The notes beneath the pieces are model-generated. The model saw nothing but the letters and a program-made list of their open reading frames with translations, had not been told where the DNA came from and ran no database searches. A DNA stretch of 64,000 bases from Symsagittifera roscoffensis (taxonomy: Eukaryota > Xenacoelomorpha > Acoela > Convolutidae), in contig NC_087067.1 of the NCBI RefSeq assembly GCF_963678635.1, positions 5,806,647 to 5,870,646 of the forward strand, given 5' to 3'. This document shows positions 45,076 to 57,552 of this stretch, one piece after another. Within the stretch, counting starts at the first letter, position 1. Each line of letters opens with the position of its first letter. The translations under genes and the position numbers were made by a program.

Positions 45076-47530
45076 AAGTATAAACTATAATGTTTATTTG
45101 TTAATGTACCATTCGCCCGGAAGTACATACCGAAGAAAAATAAAGCTAGGTTATGAAACGACATCGATCTTGAGTTTGGGGAGTATGTGCCAGTCAGTCA
45201 TGTCCTGAAGTTTCATTTTGATTTTGAAATGAAATGGTATTTTTGAAAACTTCAAACTAGCCAATTCAAATTCAAGTTTATTGCAGCAACTATAATGTTA
45301 ATGTACCATTCGCCCGGAAGTACATACCCGAAACTACATGCCGAAGGAAAATAAAGCTAGGTTCTGAAACGACATCGATCTTGAGTTCGTTGATTATGTG
45401 CCAGTCAGTAATTTCCTGAATCTTGTTCTTGATCTTGAAATGAAATGGTATTTTTGAAAACTTCAAACTGGCCAATTCAAATTCAAGTTTATTGCAGCAA
45501 CTCAAGTGAAAAATCAGAAAATCAGAAAAATTGAATTTGCTAGGACAGAATGAGGTGCAAAACCACTAGAAGTAGTGTCTCTGAACCTTGAGCCAATGGC
45601 TATAGGGCCTATTTCTCTGAACCTCATATGTAACGTAAGCGGACCACTGTCACAAAATTGGCACAACGAGAGACTCCTTATCAGCTGGTTTAAAAATAGT
45701 GCTACAAGAGTAAACTAAACAGAAGTAATCATTTATCGATGTAGCTTTTCCAGAATCATCGGAAGCCGTGCGTTCTAGCCTTTTCATGGTGGACGGTAGA
45801 GAAGGAGCAGCAGCTGAAACGGACTTTAAAATCTTGGAACAATTATTTGTAAATAGAGTGTTTGAAGATGAAAAGAATACAACCTTTTTTAGTTCCATTG
45901 ACTCTGTTAAAGCGGTTAAAAGGCGCGGTAAGGAAACTTCTTGATTCTACCCATTTTGGTAGTTACTTTAGTCATCCAGCGTGTGGTTTGCAAGGAAAAA
46001 GACCGAAGATCACACCAAAACTGCAGCAGATCAATCTGCTTATCTTCAGCCTTCAGAGGCGGTTTCACTGCCCGGTTAAGCTTCATCGATCCGGTTCGAT
46101 CAAGTGTCCATGACAATGACAAGCTGCCACCGGTTCAGAAAATGATAGATCTCAAGAGTTGTGAGACGAGCAATGTTTCTAATCACGAGCCTGTAGACAA
46201 CAGACAGCAACTATGAGGTAGCGCATCAAATGCTAAAGCAAAGATACAAAAAGGATCCCGTAATCATCTGGAGGATCTTAACCGCCTGTCTAAGTGTCAT
46301 GAATCAGTTTTGATTAACTGTCCATGGTAAGGACGAGGTTTCACCTGCTCAGAACATGGTGTATCTCAAGAATTTTTAGGCAAGCCATGCTTCTGATAAT
46401 GAACCTGGAGACTACACATAACATCTACGACTCCAGAAAAAGCTATAGCAGAAATTCAAAAATGATTGTGTAATCTTTCGGAAGCTCTTGTCAAGTTTTC
46501 ATGGATTCACTGCAGTTCAAACGGAGAATGTATAACAAATTTGTCAGCTAAACAAGAGACTTCACATTTGATCCAGGCCTTCAAAAGATCCGTAAAAAAC
46601 GGTTTGTGCTTTTTCTTCTGCTCGAGAACCTCGATCCTGAATCATAGAGGGCATGGGAAACTGCTAGTGATGGGACTGAAGCTCCTGGTTTTGATTGTCA
46701 CGTGGTACTGTTAGACAACAGAGTCAGGTCGTTAGAGGTTGTTCAAGGATCTCAATCGAGACCCCACAAATCTGAGCGTGAGCAGCTGATACTCTTAAGA
46801 GAAATGAACCGATCTCACAAGCATGGCTTCTCTTCATTACAGTGTAAATTTCAAACCCAGCAAGACAGACATCCAATTCAGTGGCGTGAAAATACAGATC
46901 GATGACAACATCAGAAGGAAAGAGTTTTGTGATCAGAAAAAGGATTTGCTTTACTTGTTTGTCTGCCAGTCACGGCATTGTCCTTCAACATGTCAAAAGA
47001 ATTATCAAATAACTCTTCATGGCAGTTCTAGCCAGCACAGGTCGCATCTCACAGCGACGACGGATGCTCTTCAAACCAACGGAACTGAAACCATCACAGT
47101 TCATCCAACCGCAAACTTCAAAGTCCGATATCAGAAAGGTCGAGTTCATCATTCGAGGGCGCTCGCTAGAAACGGTGCTCAGATGAACGTCATCACCATA
47201 CAGGCCATGCATAGGCTTGGTACCTAACCAACAGAAACTCCAGATTGCATAAATACGCTATAAGTACACACCAGAAGAATTCAATGTCTATCCATCGACG
47301 AATGAGCCTGACAGCTCTACCGATGTGTGGTAACAATTTCAAAGTTACTTGTGTGGTGTTGAAAACATCACGGATCACAAGTATCGAAATTTTTAAATTG
47401 CAACCAATAACCTACAAAAGTTCAGCAGCTACAGCTTAGCAAATCCAATAATCGAAAAGCCCAACAAAATTAATATACTGCTTGGACAAACCATCTACAC
47501 ACACAAGTCACGGAACGTCAAGAAAAAAGT
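45076..47530 (+). pseudogene. BEL/Pao-type gag-protease remnant, right copy 2
   Basis: After short repeated F-start and KIDVPIAS fragments (45100-45510), the gag reappears: front at 45941-46216, middle at about 46490-46760, knuckle at about 46940-46982 (CQSRHCPSTC region) and protease-like text RNGAQMNVIT near 47170, where Arg stands in place of the catalytic Asp. The end text KINILLGQ lies near 47465. It again runs directly into an F unit at about 47532. It is displaced about 2.43 kb from copy 1. Confidence 0.75.
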
Positions 47531-47531
47531 A

Positions 47532-48553
47532 TAATGTTAATGTACCATTCGCCCGGAAGTACATACCGAAGGAAAATAAAGCTAGCTTCTGAAGGGACTG
47601 GCTTGCGTCTAAATACAGTTTCACATGCGTTTAACCTTCTCTGTCAAAGCCAGTTCTATGTGTGGTTCCTTAACATCGGGTGGAAAAAGTCATTATTATT
47701 TTTAGCCATCGGCCAGATCGCGTAAATTAACTTAGTTACATGCAAAAATAGTGAACTCATGGCTGGGTCTCAGTATCCCCAGACCACGAGGTCACTCCTG
47801 AAAACAGGGCTACTACTTATTATCTTATTACTATTGTTTTTTGTTCAGTAGATAAAAATCATCATATCCATCGGAGAAGGATCAAGCCTTTTTCTCAACT
47901 CCTAGCTTTTCATTATCTGAAAACAAGTTTTGAGTTTAGTTGATTCAATTCAGGACATATTTGGAACTTAAAAATTGGTTAAAAATATAGTTTCAGTCTT
48001 TTCCCGAGACCCTTCCAGATTGAGCGCAAATTAGCATTAACGTGCTTAAATACTCAAACCACCCTACACTACAGGCACCAGATACGGGCCACCATTTTGA
48101 TCGTAACAATCCTGTTTGATATAAACGCCTGTACATATATAAACGCAATATATGTAACAACAACAAATGGGAAGGTCGGATCACTTCTCGTCTGAGCGGA
48201 TGATTTCTACTGATTTTAAAGTTTTTTTTTGCAGTTTTTGGTTTTTTCGTTTTTTTTTTGTTTTTGTTTTTTTCTCAGGTACTATACTACTGTATTTTTA
48301 AGTTTTTTTGGTCATACACTGCTCTGGGAACGAAGGGACGGCCGATACCCCCACCCTTCACGATACATGAATTTTCGGTCTTAAATAGATTAAAAACTAA
48401 ACTCGGGAATCCGGAAGGCTTCGGTGTTCTGAACCACCCTTCCGGCCCTGTGTTAAGGGCCTTATTTGGGCATCCGCTCTGCGCGGAGTGCTTTTTAATG
48501 GATCTGCTGATCATGATGTTACAAGAATAATAACTAGGAGCGCCATGAAAACG
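47532..48553 (+). repeat. Repeat family F, unit 1
   Basis: It starts at ATGTACCATTCGCCCGGAAG and shares its first part, up to a CCCGAGACCCTTCC motif at about 48003, with the next unit. The second part (48020-48553) contains a T-rich run ending TTTTTCTCAGG (about 48220-48282), which resembles a splice acceptor, and an open frame 48258-48530. The same second part is inverted at 58045-58620. An open text KIVSSWLGLSIPRPRGHS is shared with the inverted copy, but no family is recognised. Confidence 0.6.
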
Positions 48554-49340
48554 TATATGTAGCATTCGCCCAGAAGTACATACCGAAGGAAAATAAAGCT
48601 AGGTTCTGAAACGACTGGCTACCGTCTAAACACATCTTCACATGCTGTTAACCTTCTCTAGCAAAGCCAGTTTTATGTGTAATTCCTTAACGTCGGGTCG
48701 ACAAAGTCATTACTAATTTGGGCTATCAGCCAGATCGCGTAAATTAACTTTGTTACATGCAAAAATAGTGAGCTCATGGCTGGGTCTAGGTATCCCCAGA
48801 CCATGAGGTCACTCTTAAAATCAGGGCTTTTACTTATTATCAGATTTCTATTTTTTTTTCAGTAGATAAAAATCATCAAATCCATCGGAGATGGATCAAC
48901 CCTTTCCCTCAACTCCTACCTTCTCAACATCTGAAAACTAACTTTTATTTTAGTTGTTTTTTTTTCAAATTAGGACACATCCGGAAGCTTAAAAAGGTTA
49001 AAAATACAGTTTCAATCTTTTCCCGAGACCCTTCCGGATTCTCAAATCTGGACGAAGAGCGGTCTTGTTGTCCTTCTGGAAGGGTAGTAAAATCCTCCAG
49101 ATACCCCTCCGAATTCTCGGGAATTACTCGGTAACGATTGTACAGCTACAATTGCTACAATTCGGACAGTATCAATCGTATTTTCAATATAGCTTTCACG
49201 TTTTTCTTGACTATCGAGAATCAATGTTGCTGTTTTCTAGCGAAAATCGGTCTCCTCTGATTTTTGCGGTTTTCAGTCTTTGCTAAATTTCAAGGTCGTG
49301 ACGTGTCTTATTTTCAAACGAAAATTCAATTAATTATTTT
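48554..49340 (+). repeat. Repeat family F, unit 2
   Basis: It begins with ATGTAGCATTCGCC, about 1017 bases after unit 1, and reaches the GACCCTTCCGGATT motif at about 49026. The stretch 48008-49037 as a whole is inverted at 57553-58620. Beyond the motif, 49040-49340 holds two more CCGGA-type words and then ordinary AT-rich DNA. Confidence 0.6.
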
Positions 49341-52300
49341 GTCAATACAAATTAGCCTCTCCCAATTCGTCAAATCGCATGTTTAACACTGTTAATCCAT
49401 CGAAACTGTCAGTTCTCTCACTTGGCTGTTACCAATAAACTTTCGAAGTTGCCATGCATTTTGGCGCCATTCTTTGTCCAATGTCACATGACCGACACAA
49501 TGCTTGGTTAGACAGCATCGAAAAAAAAAATTAACCAATTATCAGTTGACGTTCCAGTATTTGTTTAAAAAGAAAATTTTGCAAAAACTTACTTAAAACT
49601 GTTTTTATCTAAACTTAATTAAATTTTTTCTTATTAAAATTACAAACAAGAATGTAATTTTAGTTGAAAACCATATCAATATTTATTGAATTTCTGTATT
49701 TCATCAGGAGTTTCCATTTTGTTACAATAATTCGAAATTTAGATTAGCTACGTGAGTTTCCTGAAAGCAAGTTAGACTCTAAATAGGGGAAAACATTCAA
49801 TGGTGATTGTTATTATAAACAAAAATTAAAAATGATACAACAATTCAAGTTTTTTCAAAATTCTCTGTTTATTTCAGTAAAAAACAAGTTTCTATCAAAC
49901 GCGTTTTCAAGGTCTGAAATTGCCATTTATCAGATTTCAAGGTTGAACTACTACAAAAACTAAAAGATTGGTGGACAGACGACGTTGATTGAGAATGTAC
50001 TAGTTTCAACTTGTATAGAATTACAGAAAAATCAATAATTTTGTTGAAAAGATGGAGAGAAGATCTGAAAAAAGATACCAGATTTATCGACAACGTATTT
50101 TATAAAAGTTAACTCAAATTGAAAGGTCGATCAGTAACCAAAAAAACAATGGAAGAGTCTATGAAACAAAAATGGAAGATAAGGAACATCATTTCGATTA
50201 CTGTTTCGAATTTGATACAAGTACAAAATCTAGGTTTGTCAGATTATCTTTCAATCGATTATCCAAACACTAAAGAATTCCGGTTGTTTATACTACACTA
50301 TACCAAAAAAAAACAAAAAAAAATCCGTATTTTGTTAACATTTTTTTTCACTGGTTAGGAGGTTAGGAACACAACAAATCTCAAAAAATTTTGATCGAAA
50401 TCTGAAAATATGAATTGAGTCTCGACAGAAAAACATAGACCAGACAAAAAATTTCATATATCTCACTTTTATTTCAACTTGGCCAAATAGGATAATATTC
50501 ATTCTGATTTTCGTTCACGTTAACAAAACTGGTTAAGAATTTACATAACTGTTTTTATTTACTTTTAACACTTTTGAGTCTATTCAACTCTTCTTATCAA
50601 GAATTTGGGACATTCTAAATCTCCCATATTTTCTCAAGTTCTTTATTTACTTATTGAGATGCCCCTCTTGAATAAGAACGAAAGAATTGCATGCCTTGAT
50701 TGTGACAGAGATTACACACTTAAAGATATGCTTCAAGTCGTCGATGACGCTGTGGCGTTTTGAAAATTCCAATTACAGCTTTTATTCTTATAGTAGCAAG
50801 GAACTCACTAATCAAATCAAAATTAAGCATTCTTCTTGTCAACCTAATGTTTAATATGGATAACACGCTCAGCAGTCTCCAAACACACTCCAAGAGAAGA
50901 TATAACTAAATTTTTTAAGTAAGAACATACGAAAAATTACTATGAATAATATTGTTACTGAATCTGAAAAGTCGATACAATTGTAATAAAATCGAAAAAT
51001 GCTAGTAAGAATGATACAGTTTTCTCATCACAATTCTTAATTTGTCATTTATTTTTTTATTGAAGGTTCTGATTGATGATAAAACCAGCAACAATCGAGA
51101 TCAAATTTAAGAAATTTTCAATGGAAATTGGAGCGAAAATCTTTAATCTATATTATAAACTCCATTGGTTGCAAGCGTGCGGAGACTTTGTAATGAAAAA
51201 TTTGTAGTAACAGCTCATAAATTACGCTAATGAATATACGCTATTTGATAAAATATTGTAGAAAAAATGAATATTATTAAAACATCGACTGATTGAAAGG
51301 TTTTGCTTAGTTATTTTCTTAAATTTTTCTTTTTTCAGTGCTTGTAAAAGTGTTCATAGAATTGTTCTATTTTTAGCAGATAATGGAGGTTGATTTATTC
51401 AGAATTAAGGTTTTGTTTTGTTTTTGACAATTTCAGAAAAAAAATTGATAACTGACCTAGAAAACTTAAAAAATATAACGTATTTGCTAGCCTTTGAAAG
51501 TTTAAAAAAATAATATACATCGTCTTCAACCAAAAAACTATATCAAAAAAGAAATTGAGAAATTAAAAAAGCAACACACAGTTATTAAGTTGAGAAAATC
51601 ATTTGAAGAGTTTTAGCAAAAGCTTTATGGTATTAATGTTGCGTCAGATTATTGAACGTTTGTTGAAATTATACATTAAAAATTTGTTATCATTTGATAA
51701 ATTAGGTAAATTTATATGAAAATTCAGGTGTTGTGAGGTTAATTTTTGTGAAGTAAACCCAACTCCGACATCTTTCGAAAGATGATAATTGAAGCATAAA
51801 TCGAAAATTTGCTTTCAAGAACTACATTTCATTATGTTGGATAAAAAACCAAAAAAAATTGATCTAAAAAGATTTTTAGGGAAATATTATGGGGCTTGCT
51901 AAAAATTTCTAAGCAGAACCAGATGTAGAATCCCTTAATTAAATGAGTTTTAACATGAAAATATTCAATAAGACAGACAGTAAAGATTTTGTTCTAGTTA
52001 GCCTCAATTGTTTTTCAATTTGAAAGTTAAGAAGAACTATAGAGTTTTTTGCTGAATAAATTTCGCAAAACTGTTCGATTGTTACAAATTGCACCTTAAT
52101 TTCTTTTTTTGAATCGACTTTTTTTAAGTTACGTTCTTTCAAAAGTTTTTAGATGTTGCAGAAGTTAGGAACTAGGTTCCCTTGTGGACCTCTTTTTCCG
52201 AAGGTTTTCAGATTATAAACAAAAGAGCTGCTCTTAATTTGTCCTAAAATTCTAAACTTTTACTTGTGCTTTTGAATGTTTTGACTAGCACCGATTCTTT

Positions 52301-52414
52301 CTCACTTAGACGTTTTTGACAAAACTTCCAACAAAAACCAAGTTAAAAAGCGATTTAAAAAATATTTTGAAAGAAAAGTAATAGTTGATGATTCCAGAAG
52401 CTGTGTCTTTGCTT

Positions 52415-54279
52415 AAAGATATTACTGTAACAACTGAACAAGGGAACCTAAAGGAACTTAGTAATAATCAGATGTTATCAGTTCTAATTTTGTCTGTGCC
52501 AGCAAATTGTTCGTTCAATTGATACTATTTTCCTACTAAACTCTCCAGTTCTGATTAAATTTCCTCGGAAAGTGAGTTCAATTGTGAAAACATGTTTTAT
52601 GCAAAAAGCAAAAACAACCATTAAACTTGGAAAATTTCTACGGAAAACCAAGAATTTTTTGTTCTAGAATCAACAGAGGGATAATCATCAACTATGAAGA
52701 AGATTTTGTTGATTTTCATCAATATCAAATTTATCCACTTTTAGTCAAATTGAGCAGTAACTGTTCATTTTTCATCACTGACTGAAAGTTTTTAATTTAA
52801 ACGTGAAAAACTTCCCAGAAGTTGTAATTTTTGTACAAATTTGGGTTAACCATTGAGAAAAAACTAAGAAGGTGTTGAATCATGGATCTTGATCTATAAA
52901 AATAGTGAAATTTGCTCTTATTGGTCATTTGAATTGAGATTCATAGGTAAATTTCCCTGAACTCACACAAAACACCACTTAGTTGCACAAGAAAATAGTT
53001 AAAAATTAAAAATTTTTGATAGATCTGATAAACTTGAGTTCACTTTTTCGAAAATTAGGATTAATTTCACTATAATCCCGAGAAATCGTCGGAAGTTACA
53101 ATTTTGATTCAGCTAATATAAGCATTCCTTTTGATTGTTCATAGCAATATATAACCCGCTTTTTAGGTCAAATTAGGATAAAATTCACCGTATTTCTATA
53201 TTTTGAGAGAAAAATGTGAAAAAATCAACTTTTTTATTCAAAGTTTTGTATCACTGTCTCACCGTGATGCCAATTAAAATTCATTTTGAGCTTAATTTTA
53301 AACTCTACACGTAATTATATACTTTTCAATTAGATCAGAAAAGATATTACTGTAACAACTGAACAAGGGAACCTAAAGGAACTTAGTAATAATCAGATGT
53401 TATCAGTTCTAATTTTGTCTGTGCCAGCAAATTGTTCGTTCAATTGATATTATTTTCCTACTAAAATCTCCAGTTCTGATTAAATTTCCTCGGAAAGTGA
53501 GTTCAATAGTGAAAACATGTTTTATGCAAGAAGCAAAAATAACCATAAAACTTAGAAAATGTTTACGGAAAACCAAGGATTTTTTGTTCTAGAGCAACAG
53601 AGGGATAATCATCATTTATGAAGCAGATTTTGTTGATTTTCATCAATATCTAATATACTTTTGGTAAAATTTTATCCACTTTTAGTCAAATTGAGCAGTA
53701 ACTGTTCATTTTTCATCACTGACTGAAAGTTTTTATTTTAAACGTGAAAAACTTCCCAGAAGTTGTAATTTTTGTACAAATTTGGGTTAACCATTGAGAA
53801 AAAACTAAGAAGGTGTTGAATCATGGATATTGATCTAGAAAAATAGTGAAATTTGCTCTTATTGGTCATTTGAATTGAGATTCATAGGTAAATTTCCCTG
53901 AACTCGACAAAACACCACTTAGTTGCACAAAAAAATAGTTAAAAATTAAAAATTTTTCATAGATCTGATAAATTTGAACTTCACGTTCTCGAAAATTAGC
54001 ATTAATTTCACTATAATCCCGAGAAATCGTCGGAAGTTTCAATTTTGATTCAGCTAATATGAGCATTCCTTTTTATTGTTCAGAGCATTATATAACCCGC
54101 TTTTTAGATCAAATTAGGGTAAAATTTACCGTATTTCTATATTTTGAGAGAAAAATGTTGAAAAATCAACTTTTTTATTCAAAGTTTTGTATCACTGTCT
54201 CACCGTGATGCCAATTAAAATTCATTTTGAGCTTAATTTCAAACTCTATACGTAATTATATACTTTTCAATTAGATCAG
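52415..54279. repeat. 926-base tandem duplication in right arm
   Basis: 52415-53340 is repeated as 53341-54279, both starting AAGATATTACTGTAACAACT and ending near TTTTCAATTAGATCAGA. The second unit has a short insertion near 53650. The left arm has only a single, more distant version. Confidence 0.85.
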
Positions 54280-54649
54280 AGAACTCAAAATTTTTGCAAT
54301 TTCTTCAAAAACAATTGACTTTTTCTGAAGTTTCAGTTAGATTCAGCTTAGTTTCAGCTAGATAGAGTATTGTTATAAGGCGTAAGATTATCCAATAAAA
54401 TAGTTAATAGCTCAAATTATATCATATTTTATCGTGTTTTCAAGTTTTTTGAAAAAATTTCAATTTGTTCCATAAATAAACCCAAGTTTTTCGCATCTTA
54501 CCATTGACTTACCATGAACCGAAAAACATAATACCTTCATTCCACAATCAACACGTAATACGCACCAATTACATAACACGCGCTGAGATTGTTGCAAAAA
54601 AAAACTAAAAATATCGTTTTTCTTACCATTCTCTTTTCATCACAATGGA

Positions 54650-55290
54650 TCTTTACCATTCCCTATCTTAATACATTGGAAACGCTATTCCCTTTTTAAT
54701 ACAATGAATTTGTAATTCTTATGCACAGGGAAATCTAATCAGTATCCTAATACATGGGAAATCTATACACTATCCTTATACATGGAAAAACCGAACACCA
54801 AAATTTTTCTGAAACTTAACATCTGAAACTTGGTGTGACGTATCTGGAATACACTGGGAATCTAATTCCCCATCGTAATACATTAGACAACCTATTCCCT
54901 ACCTTAATAGTTTTTTGTTTTTTTATCTAGTTCTAATACTGAAACTTTCTGAAACTTAACATCTGAAATTTGGTATGACTTATCTGGAATACATTGGGAA
55001 TCTTACTCCCCATCGTAATACATTTGACAACCTTTTCCCTACTTAATAGTTTATTTTTTTATTACTAATCCTAATACATGGAAAATGTATACACTATCTT
55101 AAAACAAGGTAAGTTCGGGCACCGAGAAAAGTTTCTGAACATACCATTGTACCATCTCAAACCTATGGTAAAACCGATAACTTATCTTGTTACCTAGGAA
55201 AACTTTTCCTTATGCTAATAGATACGTTGGAGACCAGATGCTGTATTCCCTATCTTAAAACACGAGGGTCTCCACCCACACTCCCCTCTC
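54650..55290. repeat. Degenerate tandem repeat, inverted copy
   Basis: Inverted version of 16370-16900 and 20830-21340, with CCTAATACATGG and TTCCCTATCTTAATAC words and a C-rich run (CACACTCCCCTCTCCCACTT) at about 55278. Confidence 0.6.
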
Positions 55291-55389
55291 CCACTTCTGC
55301 TCACTCTTCTACTTCTTATAAGCAAATGCATCTAAGGATGCTGTTTCACATCCATTAGTAGACACTGGAAAGGGCAAAGTCTTGTTTTG

Positions 55390-56060
55390 TCAATTGCTGA
55401 CTGTTGCAACTGTGAGGATAACAGTTAAAATTATATTTTGCATTTAAATTTCAAAAATGTCTAGTTTGATCCATGGACGGACATCACATTCTTTATGATT
55501 TTTGCCGTCAACTTTTCCAGCTTGAGCATTAGTTGCTGGTTTAATTTTGAATTTGAAAGGATTATTTCCAATACTAGCAAAGCCTAGGTTGAGATAGCCT
55601 CTGTCGTTGGCCGATTTACACTAATTGGCAGATAAATGGAGATCAGTTTTTATTAGGTTTCGTCGAGCGTCGATACCATTCAAGTCAAAGGAATGGCAGA
55701 ACAAACGCAATGATTGGTATTCATTTTGACACCTTGTATCGTTTACTTTAGTGCAATAAGATGTCAGTTAAAAATTAAAATAACCACGGGTTTCTTTAAT
55801 ATTTTCTGGTTGAAATTTGCAAGGTTCAACTTTGTTTAGAGAGAACATTTTGCTAGAAGCCATTGATTGACAACCAAAATGAGCGGCCCGAAGTTTATTT
55901 GCAGTATTTGCATACATTTGCCCTTTCGGATCAAATGCTGAGGTCTGATTTGGAAAGATTGATAGGAATAACAGACCAACCGAATATTTTTTTGTTGTAT
56001 TTCTAATTTCTGGTGGTTAAAGATAGAAAAGTAAGGTTTAAAAAAACTCTTTTTAAGCAA
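55390..56060 (-). pseudogene. Decayed secreted/glycoprotein-like ORF, copy C
   Basis: Inverted copy of the ORF at 20125-20722, read on the minus strand from about 56040 down to 55390. The signal-like part lies in the open frame 55836-56096, and the later part is broken. All three copies share stops in the middle, so the gene was probably dead, or needed splicing, before the inversion. Confidence 0.4.
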
Positions 56061-56467
56061 AACCTCGAGAATTGATAGAATGGTATCTTCATCCATCAGT
56101 TCACCTTCCCCAGTTCAACGTTAGTTTTTGTCAATATTTAGATGTTTTTCCGATGAAGAATCTGAATTAGAATTATTATTTTAATAAAGATTTCAGTAGA
56201 TTTATTAGCAGAAGAGAGGAAGCTAGAATGCAAAATGTGAAATTGAGTGAAAAGGAAAGTGACTGTATATCAGTTGCGTTTTAAAGGGTGTTTTTGTTTT
56301 TTGTAAATTTTAGCTGTGATTAGTCGTTGTTATTGGGTGTCTTTCGGAGATGAATTATTTTAAGGTCGTATTTTCTGCGGCACTCGCTTTTAATGTCGTG
56401 GTTTTTTTCTACTTGTTTATGCGGTTTGTTAAGATGTAGCAATCAAAATTTCTATTTGCTTATATAG

Positions 56468-57247
56468 TTGTTAAAATGTAACTGTATTCCCCTTCCCGAT
56501 TGGACGAGGAAAAAAAACAAAGTTATTTTAGCAAATCTTTGGCTGAAGCAGTACGAAACTGCACTATCAAGGGATATTCCCGAAATGTTTTTGCCCGAGA
56601 AAGATCTTCACGGAATATGTCCCGAGTGCAATAAGAAAGTCACGTACAGGTCAAAAGGTAAAGAATGTGAATGCTGTTTGAACTGGTATCACGTAAAATG
56701 CGGTGATATATCAGATGATGAGTATCGAAATATAATTGAAACCGTCTGGTACTGCAGAAAATGCATCGCAATAAGGGAGAAAAATAAGTCAGGGCAACAA
56801 TCTAAATTGTTTCTCCGTTACGTTGATGATATAGTGAGAACAGTGAAGGGTGATCCTGAAAAAGTGCTACGGGCTGCAAACTTACTACATCCAAAATTAC
56901 AGTTTAAAATAGAGACACCAAACACAAACGGAACTTTGGCATTTTTGGATTTACAAATTAGTTTTGACAAAAGCAGGAAAATTAGCTGTGGGTGGTATCA
57001 AAAACCAACAAATACAGGTACCATACTCAATGTTAGAAGCTGCGCCCCCCTTCAGTACAAGAGAAGTGTGATTGAAGGAACTGTTCACCGGGTTTTCCGC
57101 AGTACTGTGACATTCGACCAGAATGTCAAAAATGCAATCTCTGCAGAATTCGGAATTTTAGCAGTAAGCCTTCCGGATTGGTGGTTTTTAAGAACTAAGG
57201 GCGTTATTGGAACGTTTAGCCAAACGGTGAAGGCTGGAATATTCTAG
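56468..57247 (+). CDS. PHD finger joined to reverse-transcriptase C-terminal half
   Basis: An open frame of 259 codons. Its first codon is TTG right after a stop, so the real start is either ATG 56585 or an upstream exon; the first dozen codons lie in the repeat arm. Residues 51-99 form a canonical PHD zinc finger: CPEC, then CECC, WYHVKC and WYCRKC, a chromatin-binding module. Directly after it comes the RT catalytic box RYVDDI, then a conserved run with FLDLQI, WYQKPTNTG and YKRSVIEGTVHR, typical of Penelope-like or related retroelement RTs. Fingers and motifs A/B of RT are missing, which suggests an in-frame deletion of the middle. From about 57150 the frame runs into F-type sequence (CCTTCCGGATTGG). 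No GIY-YIG nuclease follows. Probably a remnant, though free of stops. Confidence 0.7.
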   Translation: MLKCNCIPLPDWTRKKNKVILANLWLKQYETALSRDIPEMFLPEKDLHGICPECNKKVTYRSKGKECECCLNWYHVKCGDISDDEYRNIIETVWYCRKCIAIREKNKSGQQSKLFLRYVDDIVRTVKGDPEKVLRAANLLHPKLQFKIETPNTNGTLAFLDLQISFDKSRKISCGWYQKPTNTGTILNVRSCAPLQYKRSVIEGTVHRVFRSTVTFDQNVKNAISAEFGILAVSLPDWWFLRTKGVIGTFSQTVKAGIF

Positions 57248-57552
57248 TATTTTAAAATTTCAAAAATTCGAATGATGACGTCACATTTCTGAGAAATGCT
57301 GAAACGGCCATTTTAACAAGAAACGAGAGAAAAAACACAACAATATTAGTTGCGCTGACAAGAACAACTTTATCGAAATTGAAGAAGTCGAAATTGAAGA
57401 AAAACAGCAGCAGATTGCAGAGAACGTTCCGACTTGCAACTATTGTGCTGCTACAATAGTTGCAAGGCCGTTGCGAACAACGGTGAAGGGTAAGAAACCA
57501 GCCTTCAGTGTTGTCGTGAAATCGAACTTAAGGAGCTTGATTCACCGGATTC
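57248..57552. other. Junction between PHD-RT frame and F copy
   Basis: No gene was seen. Repeated GAAGTCGAAATTGAAGAA words near 57375 and GTTGCAA words near 57434-57475 give it a low-complexity look. Confidence 0.4.

Larger units (their letters stand above)
49470..56510 (-). repeat. Right arm of the outer inverted repeat
   Basis: Reverse complement of about 18525-25790. It is flanked on both sides by inverted F units. It contains a private tandem duplication (52415-54279) and lacks the TTTTTGGAAAA array. The open frames scattered over it (49869-50093, 50119-50358, 51939-52142, 53866-54066) have no support as genes. Confidence 0.75.

Noticed and set aside
48220-48290. Splice acceptor and exon of a host gene
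   Set aside because: A T-rich run with CTCAGG is present, but the downstream frame (48258-48530) belongs to the repeat F and has no recognised homology.
18000-56510. A Maverick/Polinton with long terminal inverted repeats
   Set aside because: Long inverted arms and a surface-protein-like gene made me consider it, but I found no protein-primed DNA polymerase, packaging ATPase, adenain-like protease, retroviral-type integrase or capsid signal between the arms.
57434-57475. Possible tRNA or small RNA gene around repeated GTTGCAA words
   Set aside because: No A/B box or cloverleaf could be drawn.
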